From Clostridiales bacterium (lineage in GTDB: Bacteria; Bacillota; Clostridia; Oscillospirales; Oscillospiraceae): a DNA stretch of 64,000 nucleotides. Positions within the stretch are counted from its first letter, which is position 1. Each line of letters starts with the position of its first letter. The notes beneath the pieces are model-generated. The model did no database searches and was not told the DNA's origin. It saw only the letters and a list, made by a program, of their open reading frames with translations. Of the stretch, positions 37,053 to 46,628 are shown one piece after another. The position numbers and the translations under genes were made by a program. The stretch spans positions 1 to 64,000 of the forward strand of contig JALERU010000010.1 in NCBI GenBank assembly GCA_022764045.1, given 5' to 3'.

Positions 37053-38153
37053 TTGGCCCAGAAAAAGAAACGTCGATTGAAAAAGAAGTACCGTGTCCTG
37101 CGCGGCATTTATGCCGCGGTGGTGGCCATCGCTGCGGTGATTGTCATTGGATATGGTGTCTATAAAATTGCCATCCCCGCTCCGGAAATTGCCCCGGAGG
37201 AAACCAACCAGACCAGCAGCCAGCAAGACGTGGCTCCCGGCATGGAGCGCGGCAGCCACAGCCGGCGGGAACAGACCTACACCTTCATGCTGGTCTGCCC
37301 CGACCAGGCCAGCGGCAACGCCGACGCCATTATGATGGTGACCTATGACGTGCCCAACCAGAAGATCGGCATGCTCTCCATCCCCCGGGACACCCTGGTG
37401 GACGAGTCCTACCCCAAGATCAACGCCTCCCTCCACAAGGGGATCGACAACCTTCAGGAGGTGGTCTCCGAGCTGGTGGGCTATCCCATCGACTTCTACA
37501 TTAGCATCGACCTGGACGGCTTTGTGGAGTTGGTGGACGCGGTGGGGGGCGTGGACTTCAACGTGCCCATCAAGATGTATTACAGCGACCCCGATCAGAA
37601 CCTGCACATCTATTACGACCCCGGGATGCAGCACCTGAACGGCCGGCAGGCCATGGAGGTCTGCCGCTTCCGCAAGAACTATGACGGCACTGGCTACCCC
37701 CTGGGGGACATCCAGCGCAGCGAGACCGTGCGGAACCTGATGGTAACCGTGGCCAAAAAACTGGTGTCCAACATCAACCAGGTGGACCAGTTCATTGAGA
37801 TCCTCCAGCGCAACGTGGAGACCAACCTCTCGGGCACGGACCTGACCTGGTTCGCCACTCGGGCCATCAGCCTGAACCTGAACACCGGCGTCACCGGCAA
37901 CGCCCTCCCCGGCGACGGCAACGTCACCGCCAAGGGGGTCAGATACTGCTATGAGCTGGAGCCCGGCGGGAGCCTGGCCCTCATCAACCAGCTGGTGAAC
38001 CCCTATACCGCGGAGCTGACCCCAAAGGATGTGAACTTCTGCTACCTGAACGAGGCAAACGGCAGGCTGGCCCGGGCCGACGCCAGCATGTTTAAGACCG
38101 AGGATGATACCAGCGCAGCCGGGTCCACCACGCCGGACCCGGAATACGATTAA
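37053..38153 (+). CDS. LytR-CpsA-Psr (LCP) family cell wall attachment protein
   Basis: N-terminal TM; MLSIPRDTLVDESYPKINASLHKGI; TTG start 8 nt after AGGAGG. Confidence 0.9.
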   Translation: MAQKKKRRLKKKYRVLRGIYAAVVAIAAVIVIGYGVYKIAIPAPEIAPEETNQTSSQQDVAPGMERGSHSRREQTYTFMLVCPDQASGNADAIMMVTYDVPNQKIGMLSIPRDTLVDESYPKINASLHKGIDNLQEVVSELVGYPIDFYISIDLDGFVELVDAVGGVDFNVPIKMYYSDPDQNLHIYYDPGMQHLNGRQAMEVCRFRKNYDGTGYPLGDIQRSETVRNLMVTVAKKLVSNINQVDQFIEILQRNVETNLSGTDLTWFATRAISLNLNTGVTGNALPGDGNVTAKGVRYCYELEPGGSLALINQLVNPYTAELTPKDVNFCYLNEANGRLARADASMFKTEDDTSAAGSTTPDPEYD

Positions 38154-38187
38154 GGGCCGCCGCCGAGCCAAACCCCATAAAACCCCT

Positions 38188-38225
38188 AAGCCGGGAAAGA
38201 CAGCCTTGTCTTTCCCGGCTTTTTC
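38188..38225 (+). terminator. Rho-independent terminator
   Basis: AAGCCGGGAAAGACA GCCT TGTCTTTCCCGGCTTTTT. Confidence 0.9.
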
Positions 38226-38538
38226 CGTGGATAGAACACACTGGTGGCGGGAGCGTGGGCGGGGGAAAAATTCCCAAAAATGAAAGAAGTGACCTATGGA
38301 CTTGCAAAAAAGAAGGGAAGTACTTACGAAAGTTTTCAGGAAAAATGTAATCAAAGTCTTTTTTTACTTAAAACAATCAAATGAAATTGGAAAAAAACAA
38401 TTTTCTGTTTACAAAATGAAAATGGAAAATATATATTTACGTCAAAAATCCTGAAGAAAACGAGCGATAATAACAAAAAATGAAGTCGTTTCTTGTGCAA
38501 ATAATGTATATTTGTGTAGAATGACGAAGCCATACCTA

Positions 38539-38566
38539 TTGCGCTTTGGAGAATTGGTGATATAAT
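38539..38566 (+). promoter_or_regulatory. Probable promoter of the transporter gene
   Basis: TTGCGC, 16 nt, TATAAT (38561-38566). Confidence 0.5.
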
Positions 38567-38682
38567 GATCTTGCATCGATGAAAAGACTTGGAAAAAGAG
38601 AAAGGAATTCCACCGACAAATTTTGCCGACGGAAAAATTGCAAGTCAAAGCAAATGTGTATTTTTTGTTAGGAGGGACCGTA

Positions 38683-40173
38683 ATGAATCTCATGCTTCCC
38701 AGCGCGCGGCGTAAGGACGGTGAGAAGCAGCCCTGCATCAAGATCTGGAAATTCGACCTTCGAATCCCCTTCGTGCATTATGAATGGGAAATTCCGGAAA
38801 TGATCCAGGCCTGCGTCGTCTTTATGACTGGCTCCGCAGCCACTGCGTATCTGCAGGACTTGTTTGGCTTCACCTTTGAAATGGCACTGTCCATCGTGTT
38901 TGTCCATGAGCTGCTGTACATGGTCAACAACACCCTGGGCGACCCCCTGATCGGCGGCTGGATTACCCCTGCTGTGCCGCTGATCACAGCATTCCTTTTG
39001 AACTTTGAAGGCACCGACAGAATGTACGCATTGACGGGCATGGAACTGATCCTTGGCCTCATGTACGTCATCCTGGGTGTCACCGGCATTGCCACCAAGC
39101 TCATCGACATCTGTCCTCAGAGCTTGAAGGGCGGTATCTTAATTGGATCTGGCTTCGCGGCCTGTTGCGGCGCCTACGGCTTCAAAGCGGTAGAGGCCGG
39201 CGGCAAAGGCTTCTTCGCGTATCCCATTTCCTGGTCCATCGGCTGCTGCCTGGGCATCTTCCTGCTGTTCTCCCAGGGCTTCGGTAAGGTGAAGTTTAAC
39301 AGCAAGAATCCCTTTGTTAAGATCCTTACCAAGGCAGGCTTCGTGCCTTCCATCATCGTTGCCGGCATCATCGCCATGGCCATTGGCGAGTGCGAGCTGC
39401 CTGATTTCTCCACCGTGACCAGCTTCTGGTTCAACCCCATCCCCGGCCTGACCTGGGTGTGGCAGAACTTCTCTATTATTGGCATTGGCGTTAAGCCTTC
39501 TGTCCTGGTCCAGACCATCCCCATGGCCATCATGTGCTACGTTATCGCATTCGGCGATATCGTCGGTGGTACTGCCTTCATGGAGGATACCAAGCGTTAT
39601 CGTCAGGACGAGTACATCGACGTCAATCCCGACCGTACCAACATGTGCTGCGGTTTCCGTAACCTGATCGAGGCTTTCTTCAGCCCCACCTGCACCATGT
39701 CTGGTCCTCTGTGGTCTGCTATGACCGTCTCCGTCGCCGAACGTTATAAGACCGGCAAGGAGAACATGTACTCCATCTTCGGCGGTTCCTGTACTTTCAA
39801 CACCACCAAGTGGATCTGCCAGCTGATTGTGCCTCTGATGGCGCTCATCAAGCCCATCCTGCCTCTGGCTATGGCGCAGACCCTGATCATCCAGGCGTTC
39901 GGTTCCTTCTACGTGGGCATCAATATGTGCCGTACCAACGTGGAACGTGGCTGCGCCGGTATCACCGCTGGTGCCATCGCTACCTGCGCCAACCCCTCTT
40001 ATGGTCTGTTCGTGGGTATCATCCTGGCCATCTTCATCGAGATTGTGGGCACCACCAAGAAAGAGCGCCGCGCTCTGGTGGAAGAGGGCATCGACATCTA
40101 CGTCAACTCCTGCAACGACCTGCTGAAGGAGCTGGACGAGAAGGAAGCCGCCAAGGCTGCCAAGAAGGCTTAA
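38683..40173 (+). CDS. Polytopic membrane transporter of uncertain substrate (possibly SLC23/SulP-fold permease)
   Basis: 497 aa, about 11-12 hydrophobic segments; GGAGG RBS at 38671; no substrate motif I can name confidently. Confidence 0.75.
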   Translation: MNLMLPSARRKDGEKQPCIKIWKFDLRIPFVHYEWEIPEMIQACVVFMTGSAATAYLQDLFGFTFEMALSIVFVHELLYMVNNTLGDPLIGGWITPAVPLITAFLLNFEGTDRMYALTGMELILGLMYVILGVTGIATKLIDICPQSLKGGILIGSGFAACCGAYGFKAVEAGGKGFFAYPISWSIGCCLGIFLLFSQGFGKVKFNSKNPFVKILTKAGFVPSIIVAGIIAMAIGECELPDFSTVTSFWFNPIPGLTWVWQNFSIIGIGVKPSVLVQTIPMAIMCYVIAFGDIVGGTAFMEDTKRYRQDEYIDVNPDRTNMCCGFRNLIEAFFSPTCTMSGPLWSAMTVSVAERYKTGKENMYSIFGGSCTFNTTKWICQLIVPLMALIKPILPLAMAQTLIIQAFGSFYVGINMCRTNVERGCAGITAGAIATCANPSYGLFVGIILAIFIEIVGTTKKERRALVEEGIDIYVNSCNDLLKELDEKEAAKAAKKA

Positions 40174-40285
40174 CTCCTGTTTGATTCGTAACATTTCATT
40201 ACTGATTACATTTTATCTTTCAAGAAGCAATTAGATTTTTTAAATTTCCTGAATCGACCCAATCAGTCTCTTTTCAGATGCAGTG

Positions 40286-40322
40286 ACCCGGTCCTCCCAG
40301 CATGGGAAGGACCGGGTTTTTT
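40286..40322 (+). terminator. Rho-independent terminator
   Basis: ACCCGGTCCT...AAGGACCGGGTTTTTT. Confidence 0.88.
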
Positions 40323-40334
40323 CTTTTCCGGGAA

Positions 40335-40371
40335 CAAAAAACCTCTCTGCCTGGGTTTAGGCAGAGAGGGG
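40335..40371 (-). terminator. Terminator of dcd
   Basis: Minus strand CCTCTCTGCC...GGCAGAGAGGTTTTTTG. Confidence 0.85.
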
Positions 40372-40390
40372 TGGCGACAGGGGAGAGGGG

Positions 40391-40930
40391 TCAGGGGGTC
40401 TCCTGGTCCCCCTTCAAAAAGTCTTTATACAGCATACTGGGCTGCACGCCGGTGTTGTTCTGATACTTTCCGGAGCTGTATGTCTCGTAGTCCCCCTGGA
40501 TGGTGTGGTAATAGATCTGGCAGATCTCCACATTGGGATAGATGACAATGGGGTGGATGCAAAACATCTCCAGGGTCCAGTATCCGGCAAAGCCCACGTC
40601 GCCAAAGCCGGCGGTGACGTGGATAAACAGGCCAAGGCGGCCCACCGAGGACCGTCCCTCCAGCATGGGAACGAACCCTTCGGTTTTGGTATACTCCAGG
40701 GTGCGGCCCAGATAGAGCTTGTTGGCCTCCAGCAAAAGGCCGGATTCCGGGATGATGAGGTGCTTGACGGGGTTGTTGGCCTTCATATCCAGGGTGTCGG
40801 TGTCGTACACCAGCAGCTCGTTGGACAGGCGCAGGTTATAGCTGTTGGGGTTGAGCTGAGACGGGCGGAAGGGCTCGATGATGATATTTCCGCCTAAATT
40901 TTTCTTGATCTCCTCGCCGGACAGCAGCAT
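40391..40930 (-). CDS. dcd: dCTP deaminase
   Basis: RPSQLNPNSYNLRLSNELLVY; PMLEGRSSVGRLGLFIHVTAGFGDVGFAGYWTLE. Confidence 0.95.
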   Translation of the reverse strand: MLLSGEEIKKNLGGNIIIEPFRPSQLNPNSYNLRLSNELLVYDTDTLDMKANNPVKHLIIPESGLLLEANKLYLGRTLEYTKTEGFVPMLEGRSSVGRLGLFIHVTAGFGDVGFAGYWTLEMFCIHPIVIYPNVEICQIYYHTIQGDYETYSSGKYQNNTGVQPSMLYKDFLKGDQETP

Positions 40931-40996
40931 GGGGGTCCCTCCTTCACTCTTTTTCAGGTATGCCGCCCCGGGAGAGCCGGGGGTGGGCTTGGGACA

Positions 40997-41332
40997 TCAG
41001 CCAGGGGATTTTGGGCTCTGGCTGCCCCGGGCCAGCTCGCCAAACTGGAGGCAGATCCCCTTGATGCAGGTTTGCAGTGCCTTGCGCAGGTGGCCGTAGT
41101 AGCTCTGGCTCAGCAGCTCCGCCAGGGGCTCCGGGCCCCGGCGAAGGTCATAGCCCACCAGCAGCTCCCGGATAAACCGGCGGCCCAGCTCGGTGGCCAT
41201 GGTGCAGTCGGCGTCCAGAATGGTCCCATCGGGCACTTCTGCCGTGACCACCAGCACCAAATGGTTATACAGCTTTTGGGCGGTGGTGTTGTCAGGCAGC
41301 TTGGCATAACCGGACAAAAAGACCTTGCGCAC
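40997..41332 (-). CDS. DUF3870 family protein
   Basis: RKVFLSGYAKLPDNTTAQKLYNHLVLVVTAEVPDGTILDADCTMATELGRRFIRELLVG; GTG start with GGAGG RBS. Confidence 0.82.
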   Translation of the reverse strand: MRKVFLSGYAKLPDNTTAQKLYNHLVLVVTAEVPDGTILDADCTMATELGRRFIRELLVGYDLRRGPEPLAELLSQSYYGHLRKALQTCIKGICLQFGELARGSQSPKSPG

Positions 41333-41672
41333 GGGAATCCCTCCAAAACAATCATACGGAGACAACTACTTCGATTAGTATAAACCATTATCGAGATTTT
41401 GTCACCACTTTTTTTCTTGCCCTTGTGGAGTGGCACCCTACTTTTTGACATGGGATGATCGACAAGTTGATTGGCCCTTATTTGCGGGGATATTGTACGC
41501 TTGTTATGCGATTATTTCTTTCTAAAGTATTGATTCGGTTGCTCCATACTCTTGTATATACCCCTCGGGACGTGACTGAAGTTCCGTCTTTGAAGACACT
41601 TGTACACAGTTTTCTGCGGGTGCGGCGGGGGATGCCCCGCAGATAAATCCTGTCAGATCCGGCCCGGCGTCT

Positions 41673-42746
41673 TTACTCCATGCAGGAGGCAAAATAAGCC
41701 CGGTTGTGGGCCACTGCTGCAGAGTCCGGCTTGAATTGTGCGGCACGTTCGTTATACGCCTCGGCCTCCGTCCTTCGTCCCAGCTTACTGTAGCACACGC
41801 ACAGTTGGATGCAGGGTGTGTAGCCGTAAGCATCCGGCAAAACAAATCCGCCCCGTTCATCCTTTCTTTCGCATTCCAGCGCCCGCAGATACCAATAGGC
41901 CGCCTGCGCCCAGGCCATCCGGTCGAAAAAATGCTGGGCCACATCACAGCAGATTTCCGCCCGCGGCAGGTCATAGGCAAAGCTGTGAAGCAGCGCCTCC
42001 AGCGCTTTCTTTTCCTGCTTCAGTCCGTACCAGCAGTAGGCGCAGTAGCGGCAGGCATCGATTTTGTTCTCCAGCCAACCTTGATTGCCCTCTAAAAAGT
42101 CCTCAAACACAGCGACGGCATCTCTGTATCGCCGGTGATAGTAAAGCTCCCGGCCATAATAGAACTGCTGTCGTGGAGCCAGTGATTCTCCTTTCCTCAA
42201 AAGCCCCTCAAAGATCCGCAGGTTCCTCTCGGGATCGGCGGGACGCACCTTCCGATGGGTGACGGCACATTCGGAATAGATCACATGTCCCCGCGTTTCG
42301 ATCACCTCATGCACCGCGCCCTTCCACACCATCCCGGCGTGATTTTTGATGATGCGTTCCCGGTAACAGGACAAGGTCACATGTCCTCTCTCGTCAAAGC
42401 CGGTATTATACCGCATCATCACCATATCCACATCGGGCGGAAGGCCGGCTTTCAGTTGTGCGAATTTCTGCCTGTCCGCCTCCATCAGCACGTCGTCCGC
42501 ATCCAGCCACATACAGTAGTCGCAGTTCGCCTGCGCAAATGCTTGATTCCTTGCCGCCGCGAAATCATCGACCCAGGGGAAATCATATATTTTTTCGGTG
42601 TATTTTGCCGCGATCTCTTTGGTGTGATCTTTCGATCCTGTGTCCACAATGATGATCTCGTCCACCAGACCGGCTACCGATTCCAGACAGCGGCCGAGAA
42701 CATCCTCTTCATCCCGGACGATCATGCAAAGACTGATTGTACACAT
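41673..42746 (-). CDS. Family 2 glycosyltransferase with C-terminal TPR-like region
   Basis: ISLCMIVRDEEDVLGRCLESV...DEIIIVDTGSKDHTKEIA...MWLDADDVL; FYYGRELYYHRRYRDAVAVFEDFLE. Confidence 0.9.
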   Translation of the reverse strand: MCTISLCMIVRDEEDVLGRCLESVAGLVDEIIIVDTGSKDHTKEIAAKYTEKIYDFPWVDDFAAARNQAFAQANCDYCMWLDADDVLMEADRQKFAQLKAGLPPDVDMVMMRYNTGFDERGHVTLSCYRERIIKNHAGMVWKGAVHEVIETRGHVIYSECAVTHRKVRPADPERNLRIFEGLLRKGESLAPRQQFYYGRELYYHRRYRDAVAVFEDFLEGNQGWLENKIDACRYCAYCWYGLKQEKKALEALLHSFAYDLPRAEICCDVAQHFFDRMAWAQAAYWYLRALECERKDERGGFVLPDAYGYTPCIQLCVCYSKLGRRTEAEAYNERAAQFKPDSAAVAHNRAYFASCME

Positions 42747-43226
42747 CAGAGATCCCTCCCTGCCATAACTTGTAGAAAAGCCCCCACACCAAGCGGCATG
42801 GGGGCCTTCCCATTCAACCGGTTATGCTGCGGGGGGTTCGGAGCCTGAATATCTATTTGCGCTTACGCTTTTTCCCAAAGAGATTGCCTCCAGCTTCCCG
42901 CCGGGAGACACAGAGGCTGCTACAGTATATGTCAATGCAGATCGAAAGTGTGTCCGGGTTGAAGAATCGCTGTGACAGAAACCGGCGGACTGCTTGCCTA
43001 CCACCTTTGTCAAGGTCCCCTGAAACCGATTTTTTCCATATGCGCGTCCTCTGCCGCAATATCTGCTGGCCGATGGACAAGCCCGCCCTCTGGCTCCGGG
43101 TTAGCGAATGGCGCCGCTTTACTGGAAAAGTATCATTTGGGGAGGTACTGAGCTGCCTGCTTTGCGCATAGGCTATTCTATCAGAAAGACGCTAAGGCGT
43201 ATCGCCGAACACAGGGAGTGATGAAT

Positions 43227-43970
43227 ATGCAGGCTCTCATGCTTGCGGCTGGGATGGGATGTCGTATGGGGGATTGTACGGGTGCGCTTGCCAAATGTAT
43301 GATACGCATCAACGGACAAACCCTTCTGGAACGAACAGTGGAAGCACTCAAACTGGCGGGAATCTCCAAAATGGTGATCGTTGTAGGATGGCACAGTACT
43401 CAGTTGGTAAAGACAATTCAAAGCGCTATGAATGGAATTGAGTTTGAGTTTGTTTATAATTCTGATTATGCGACAACAAATAACATATATTCGCTTTATT
43501 TGACAAGGGAGCAGCTGGGCCGCGATGACACCATCTTGCTTGAGTCTGATTTGGTGTTTGACAGGGAACTTCTTCGAACTGTTGTTCAGTGTCCGGCTCA
43601 GGATATTGCCGTTGTGAGCAAGTATAAACCTTGGATGGATGGGACGGTAGTTACCATTACGGAAGATGGCAAAATTAGCGCATGGATTGAAAAGCAAGAG
43701 ATCGAACGTCAACATGCGGATCTCTATTATAAAACAGTCAATATCTATAAATTCAGCAGGCGTTTCTCACAACAAAGCTACATCCCATGCATGGAAGAAT
43801 ATATCAGGGCGCATGGCAAAAGCCAATACTATGAAATGGTTTTACAGGAATTAGCCAAAGCTGGCCAGCTCAGACTAAGTGCGTTTATTCTGGACGCACT
43901 CAAATGGTATGAAATTGATACGAAAGAGGATTTGGCTCGGGCGACTTCTATTTTCCAAAGTATGGAGTAA
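43227..43970 (+). CDS. LicC-like nucleotidyltransferase (CTP:phosphocholine cytidylyltransferase family)
   Basis: MQALMLAAGMGCRMGD; LLERTVEALKLAGISKMVIVVGW; KWYEIDTKEDLARA C-terminus. Confidence 0.85.
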   Translation: MQALMLAAGMGCRMGDCTGALAKCMIRINGQTLLERTVEALKLAGISKMVIVVGWHSTQLVKTIQSAMNGIEFEFVYNSDYATTNNIYSLYLTREQLGRDDTILLESDLVFDRELLRTVVQCPAQDIAVVSKYKPWMDGTVVTITEDGKISAWIEKQEIERQHADLYYKTVNIYKFSRRFSQQSYIPCMEEYIRAHGKSQYYEMVLQELAKAGQLRLSAFILDALKWYEIDTKEDLARATSIFQSME

Positions 43971-44118
43971 GGTGAAAAGCGTGGGAATAGGCCCCAATCT
44001 GTGCATTTGCTGCGAAACGCGCTGAAATTCAGCGAGGCATATCAAAAGGTGGCGCATCTGATCGTGGGGACCCCGGTTGTCGCGTGGGGCAGCCCGGTCC
44101 AATAGGGGGAGACAGTAC

Positions 44119-45579
44119 ATGAAATATTCCATGCTGGTTGATTTAACCAAGATGAGCCGGGCGCTTGCGGATGCAGCGCGGTATTTACGCGCCGCGCCAC
44201 AAAATGATCTGCAGGCAGAGGTGACGGAAAAGGGCAGACAGATGCTGTCCCAAATTGAAACTGTCCTGGAACAGCACCGGGAAGACTTGCGCTCCGAAAC
44301 TCCATTGGAACAACTGGCGGAACTAAAAACGCTGTGGGAAAGCGGAGGCGAGGTGTTGGAGAAACGACTGGAGCAGTTTACCCGGAACCTTCCCAAAGAA
44401 ATTTCTTACCAGGTGCGGGCAGTCTTCTTTGCCGAGCAGGGGGAAAAATGGGATGCTATGGGGAGCGTCTATGCGTATATGCGCGATGATCCGAGGTTTG
44501 ACCCGGTAGTGGTACTGATGCCCATTTTCCGTTCTTTGCAGCGTGCAGACGGTCATGTGGATCAGGAAATCATCTACAAAGATTATCTGACACCGATGGG
44601 AATTCCCTTCTATGAATACAATGCGTACAGCCTCCCGGATGACCGGCCGGATTTGGCCTTCACCAGCCAGCCCTACAATAGTGTCCAGCTTCCCCAATTC
44701 TATGCGGAATCCATTTCAAAGGATACTCGGTTGGTGTATTTGCCGTATTTTGTGCCGGATAAGGTCGCTGTGGAATCTGTCCAGGCATGGTGCCAGCTCC
44801 CGGTTTACAATTACGCCTGGAAGGTGATTGGTTCCTCCCAAAGACATTATGAGGTCTATCGTCGGTATTCCCGGCTGAAGGGCAGCAATATGCTGATCAC
44901 GGGACTGCCAAAACTGGATGCCGCAGCAACACTTCGGGAACGAGGCGTTCCTCTCCCGGAGAAGTGGGAAAACGTCATCAGAAACCGTAAGACGTTCTTG
45001 TGGAACAGTTGGTACAGCCTGGATGTGTGTTCCCTGCGGTATTTTGACGAACTCTTGTCCTGGTTCAAGGAACATACAGACTGCGCCCTGATCTGGCGTC
45101 CTCACCCAATGACGGACATCGTGACCAAACTGTACCTTCCGGATCAATACGATTTCTGGCTCCAATGTCAGCAGAGGCTGGAAGAACTTCCCAACGCAGT
45201 TCGGGATGAAGAGGTCTCCTGTGATGCGGCATTCTGTTATTCAGACGCTCAGATTTCAGATTACAGTTCTCTCATGCCTCAGTATCTTTTGGTGGATAAG
45301 CCTTGCCTGTGGATCGTCAGTTCCGCCTTTACATTCATCGGCGAAGTCATTGACGGGGACTGGACCGAACGTGCCTCGAATACTCAGCAGATCCTGGACT
45401 TTCTGGAGCGTATCCGGCAGGGCGACGACCCGAAAGCTGACCGACGGAAAGCGGTCCGGCAAAAGGACCTGTCTCTGGCTGACGGACACTGTGGAGAGCG
45501 GGTGTGCAAAAAGATATGGGACGCCATGCACCGGGAAGATTTTTCGATATTTTGTAGTGATAGGAGCTTATCGATATGA
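44119..45579 (+). CDS. CDP-glycerol:glycerophosphate glycerophosphotransferase-like protein
   Basis: FLWNSWYSL...DCALIWRPHPMTD...YSDAQISDYSSLMPQYLLVDKPCLWI. Confidence 0.8.
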   Translation: MKYSMLVDLTKMSRALADAARYLRAAPQNDLQAEVTEKGRQMLSQIETVLEQHREDLRSETPLEQLAELKTLWESGGEVLEKRLEQFTRNLPKEISYQVRAVFFAEQGEKWDAMGSVYAYMRDDPRFDPVVVLMPIFRSLQRADGHVDQEIIYKDYLTPMGIPFYEYNAYSLPDDRPDLAFTSQPYNSVQLPQFYAESISKDTRLVYLPYFVPDKVAVESVQAWCQLPVYNYAWKVIGSSQRHYEVYRRYSRLKGSNMLITGLPKLDAAATLRERGVPLPEKWENVIRNRKTFLWNSWYSLDVCSLRYFDELLSWFKEHTDCALIWRPHPMTDIVTKLYLPDQYDFWLQCQQRLEELPNAVRDEEVSCDAAFCYSDAQISDYSSLMPQYLLVDKPCLWIVSSAFTFIGEVIDGDWTERASNTQQILDFLERIRQGDDPKADRRKAVRQKDLSLADGHCGERVCKKIWDAMHREDFSIFCSDRSLSI

Positions 45580-46331
45580 ACGAAACAAGAATTTATGGTG
45601 CATCGGTATCTGTTAATGAAGAGCGCATCAAGGTTTTTTGGGAACAGCGGGCCGGAATGTATGGAGAAAAGGGGGATCGTGCGGTATTATGCGGGGAACA
45701 GTTTTCTGACAGTGGGGAAAAAAGAAACGCTTTTACCCGTGAAGTCATCGTTCCACAACTGCATATCACAAGGGATACAAGAGTTTTGGACGTTGGCTGC
45801 GGGGTTGGGCGTCTGGCCAGGATGCTCCTTCCAAAGTGTGGGTTTTACTATGGTGTGGATTTTTCTCAGAACATGGTGCATGCAGCCAGACAGACCTGCG
45901 AACAGATGAAATCTGACGGGTGTAAAGCTGATTATAAAGTGGAACAGCTTTCTTTTTTTGATGCACTGCAAAAATCGCCCGAATATTATGGCGGCACGTT
46001 CGATTGTATCATTGTTTGCGGAGTTTGCATGTATGTCAATGATGAGATCTTGCAGGAGTCATTTTGCAATATTCCGGCGCTTTTAGGGAGTCACAGCGCA
46101 GCCCTTTTCCAAGAAACTGTCGGGAAGAGGGAACGTCTGACATTAAACAATTTCTATTCTGGTGCGTTAAATACCTTCTATAGCGCGATTTACCGCACAC
46201 CCGAGGAATACTTATCCTTTTATCAGCCGCTGCTTAAGGCTGGATTTTCTATAGAACGTCAAGGGAAATTTCCCAACCTTGACGAAAACTATGCAGACAC
46301 ATACCGGTGGTATGCAGTTCTGAAGCGGTGA
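45576..46331 (+). CDS. Class I SAM-dependent methyltransferase
   Basis: RVLDVGCGVGRLARMLL; YYGVDFSQNMVHAA; ATGA overlap with the preceding gene. Confidence 0.9.
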   Translation: MNETRIYGASVSVNEERIKVFWEQRAGMYGEKGDRAVLCGEQFSDSGEKRNAFTREVIVPQLHITRDTRVLDVGCGVGRLARMLLPKCGFYYGVDFSQNMVHAARQTCEQMKSDGCKADYKVEQLSFFDALQKSPEYYGGTFDCIIVCGVCMYVNDEILQESFCNIPALLGSHSAALFQETVGKRERLTLNNFYSGALNTFYSAIYRTPEEYLSFYQPLLKAGFSIERQGKFPNLDENYADTYRWYAVLKR

Positions 46332-46544
46332 TCCTGGTCGGCCGGATTGTAGATGTCATCCTATGATTTTGCCTTGCAAGGTTGTTTTTATATAGGCGCG
46401 GCAGGTGTCAATGATTTAGAAATCGTGGCTGGTAAGCCAAGGAAAACCTGCAAAAGTTAGCATAAGCTAACAAATGATTGGAGTATCTATCCAGAAAAAA
46501 CAACAAAAAAACCAAAAAAATCAGAAAAAATCGCACAAACTCTG

Positions 46545-46573
46545 TTGACATTCTGTCTTCTAAGGACGATAAT
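46545..46573 (+). promoter_or_regulatory. Promoter of the polyferredoxin-PFOR operon
   Basis: TTGACA (46545-46550), 17 nt, GATAAT (46568-46573); GTTAGC-ATAA-GCTAAC inverted repeat upstream at 46456-46471. Confidence 0.65.
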
Positions 46574-46628
46574 GACCATGGATTTTGAATCACCCTCGCA
46601 GAGGATTTTTTAAGGATGTGAATTACGT

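Noticed and set aside
41455-41646. 63 aa ORF downstream of the GT2 gene
   Set aside because: No RBS, no recognisable family, lies in AT-richer decayed-looking intergenic DNA
44001-44105. In-frame peptide VHLLRNALKFSEAYQKVAHLIVGTPVVAWGSPVQ after the LicC-like stop
   Set aside because: Readable in the same frame after TAA, but too short and without RBS or recognised homology to call as readthrough or a small gene
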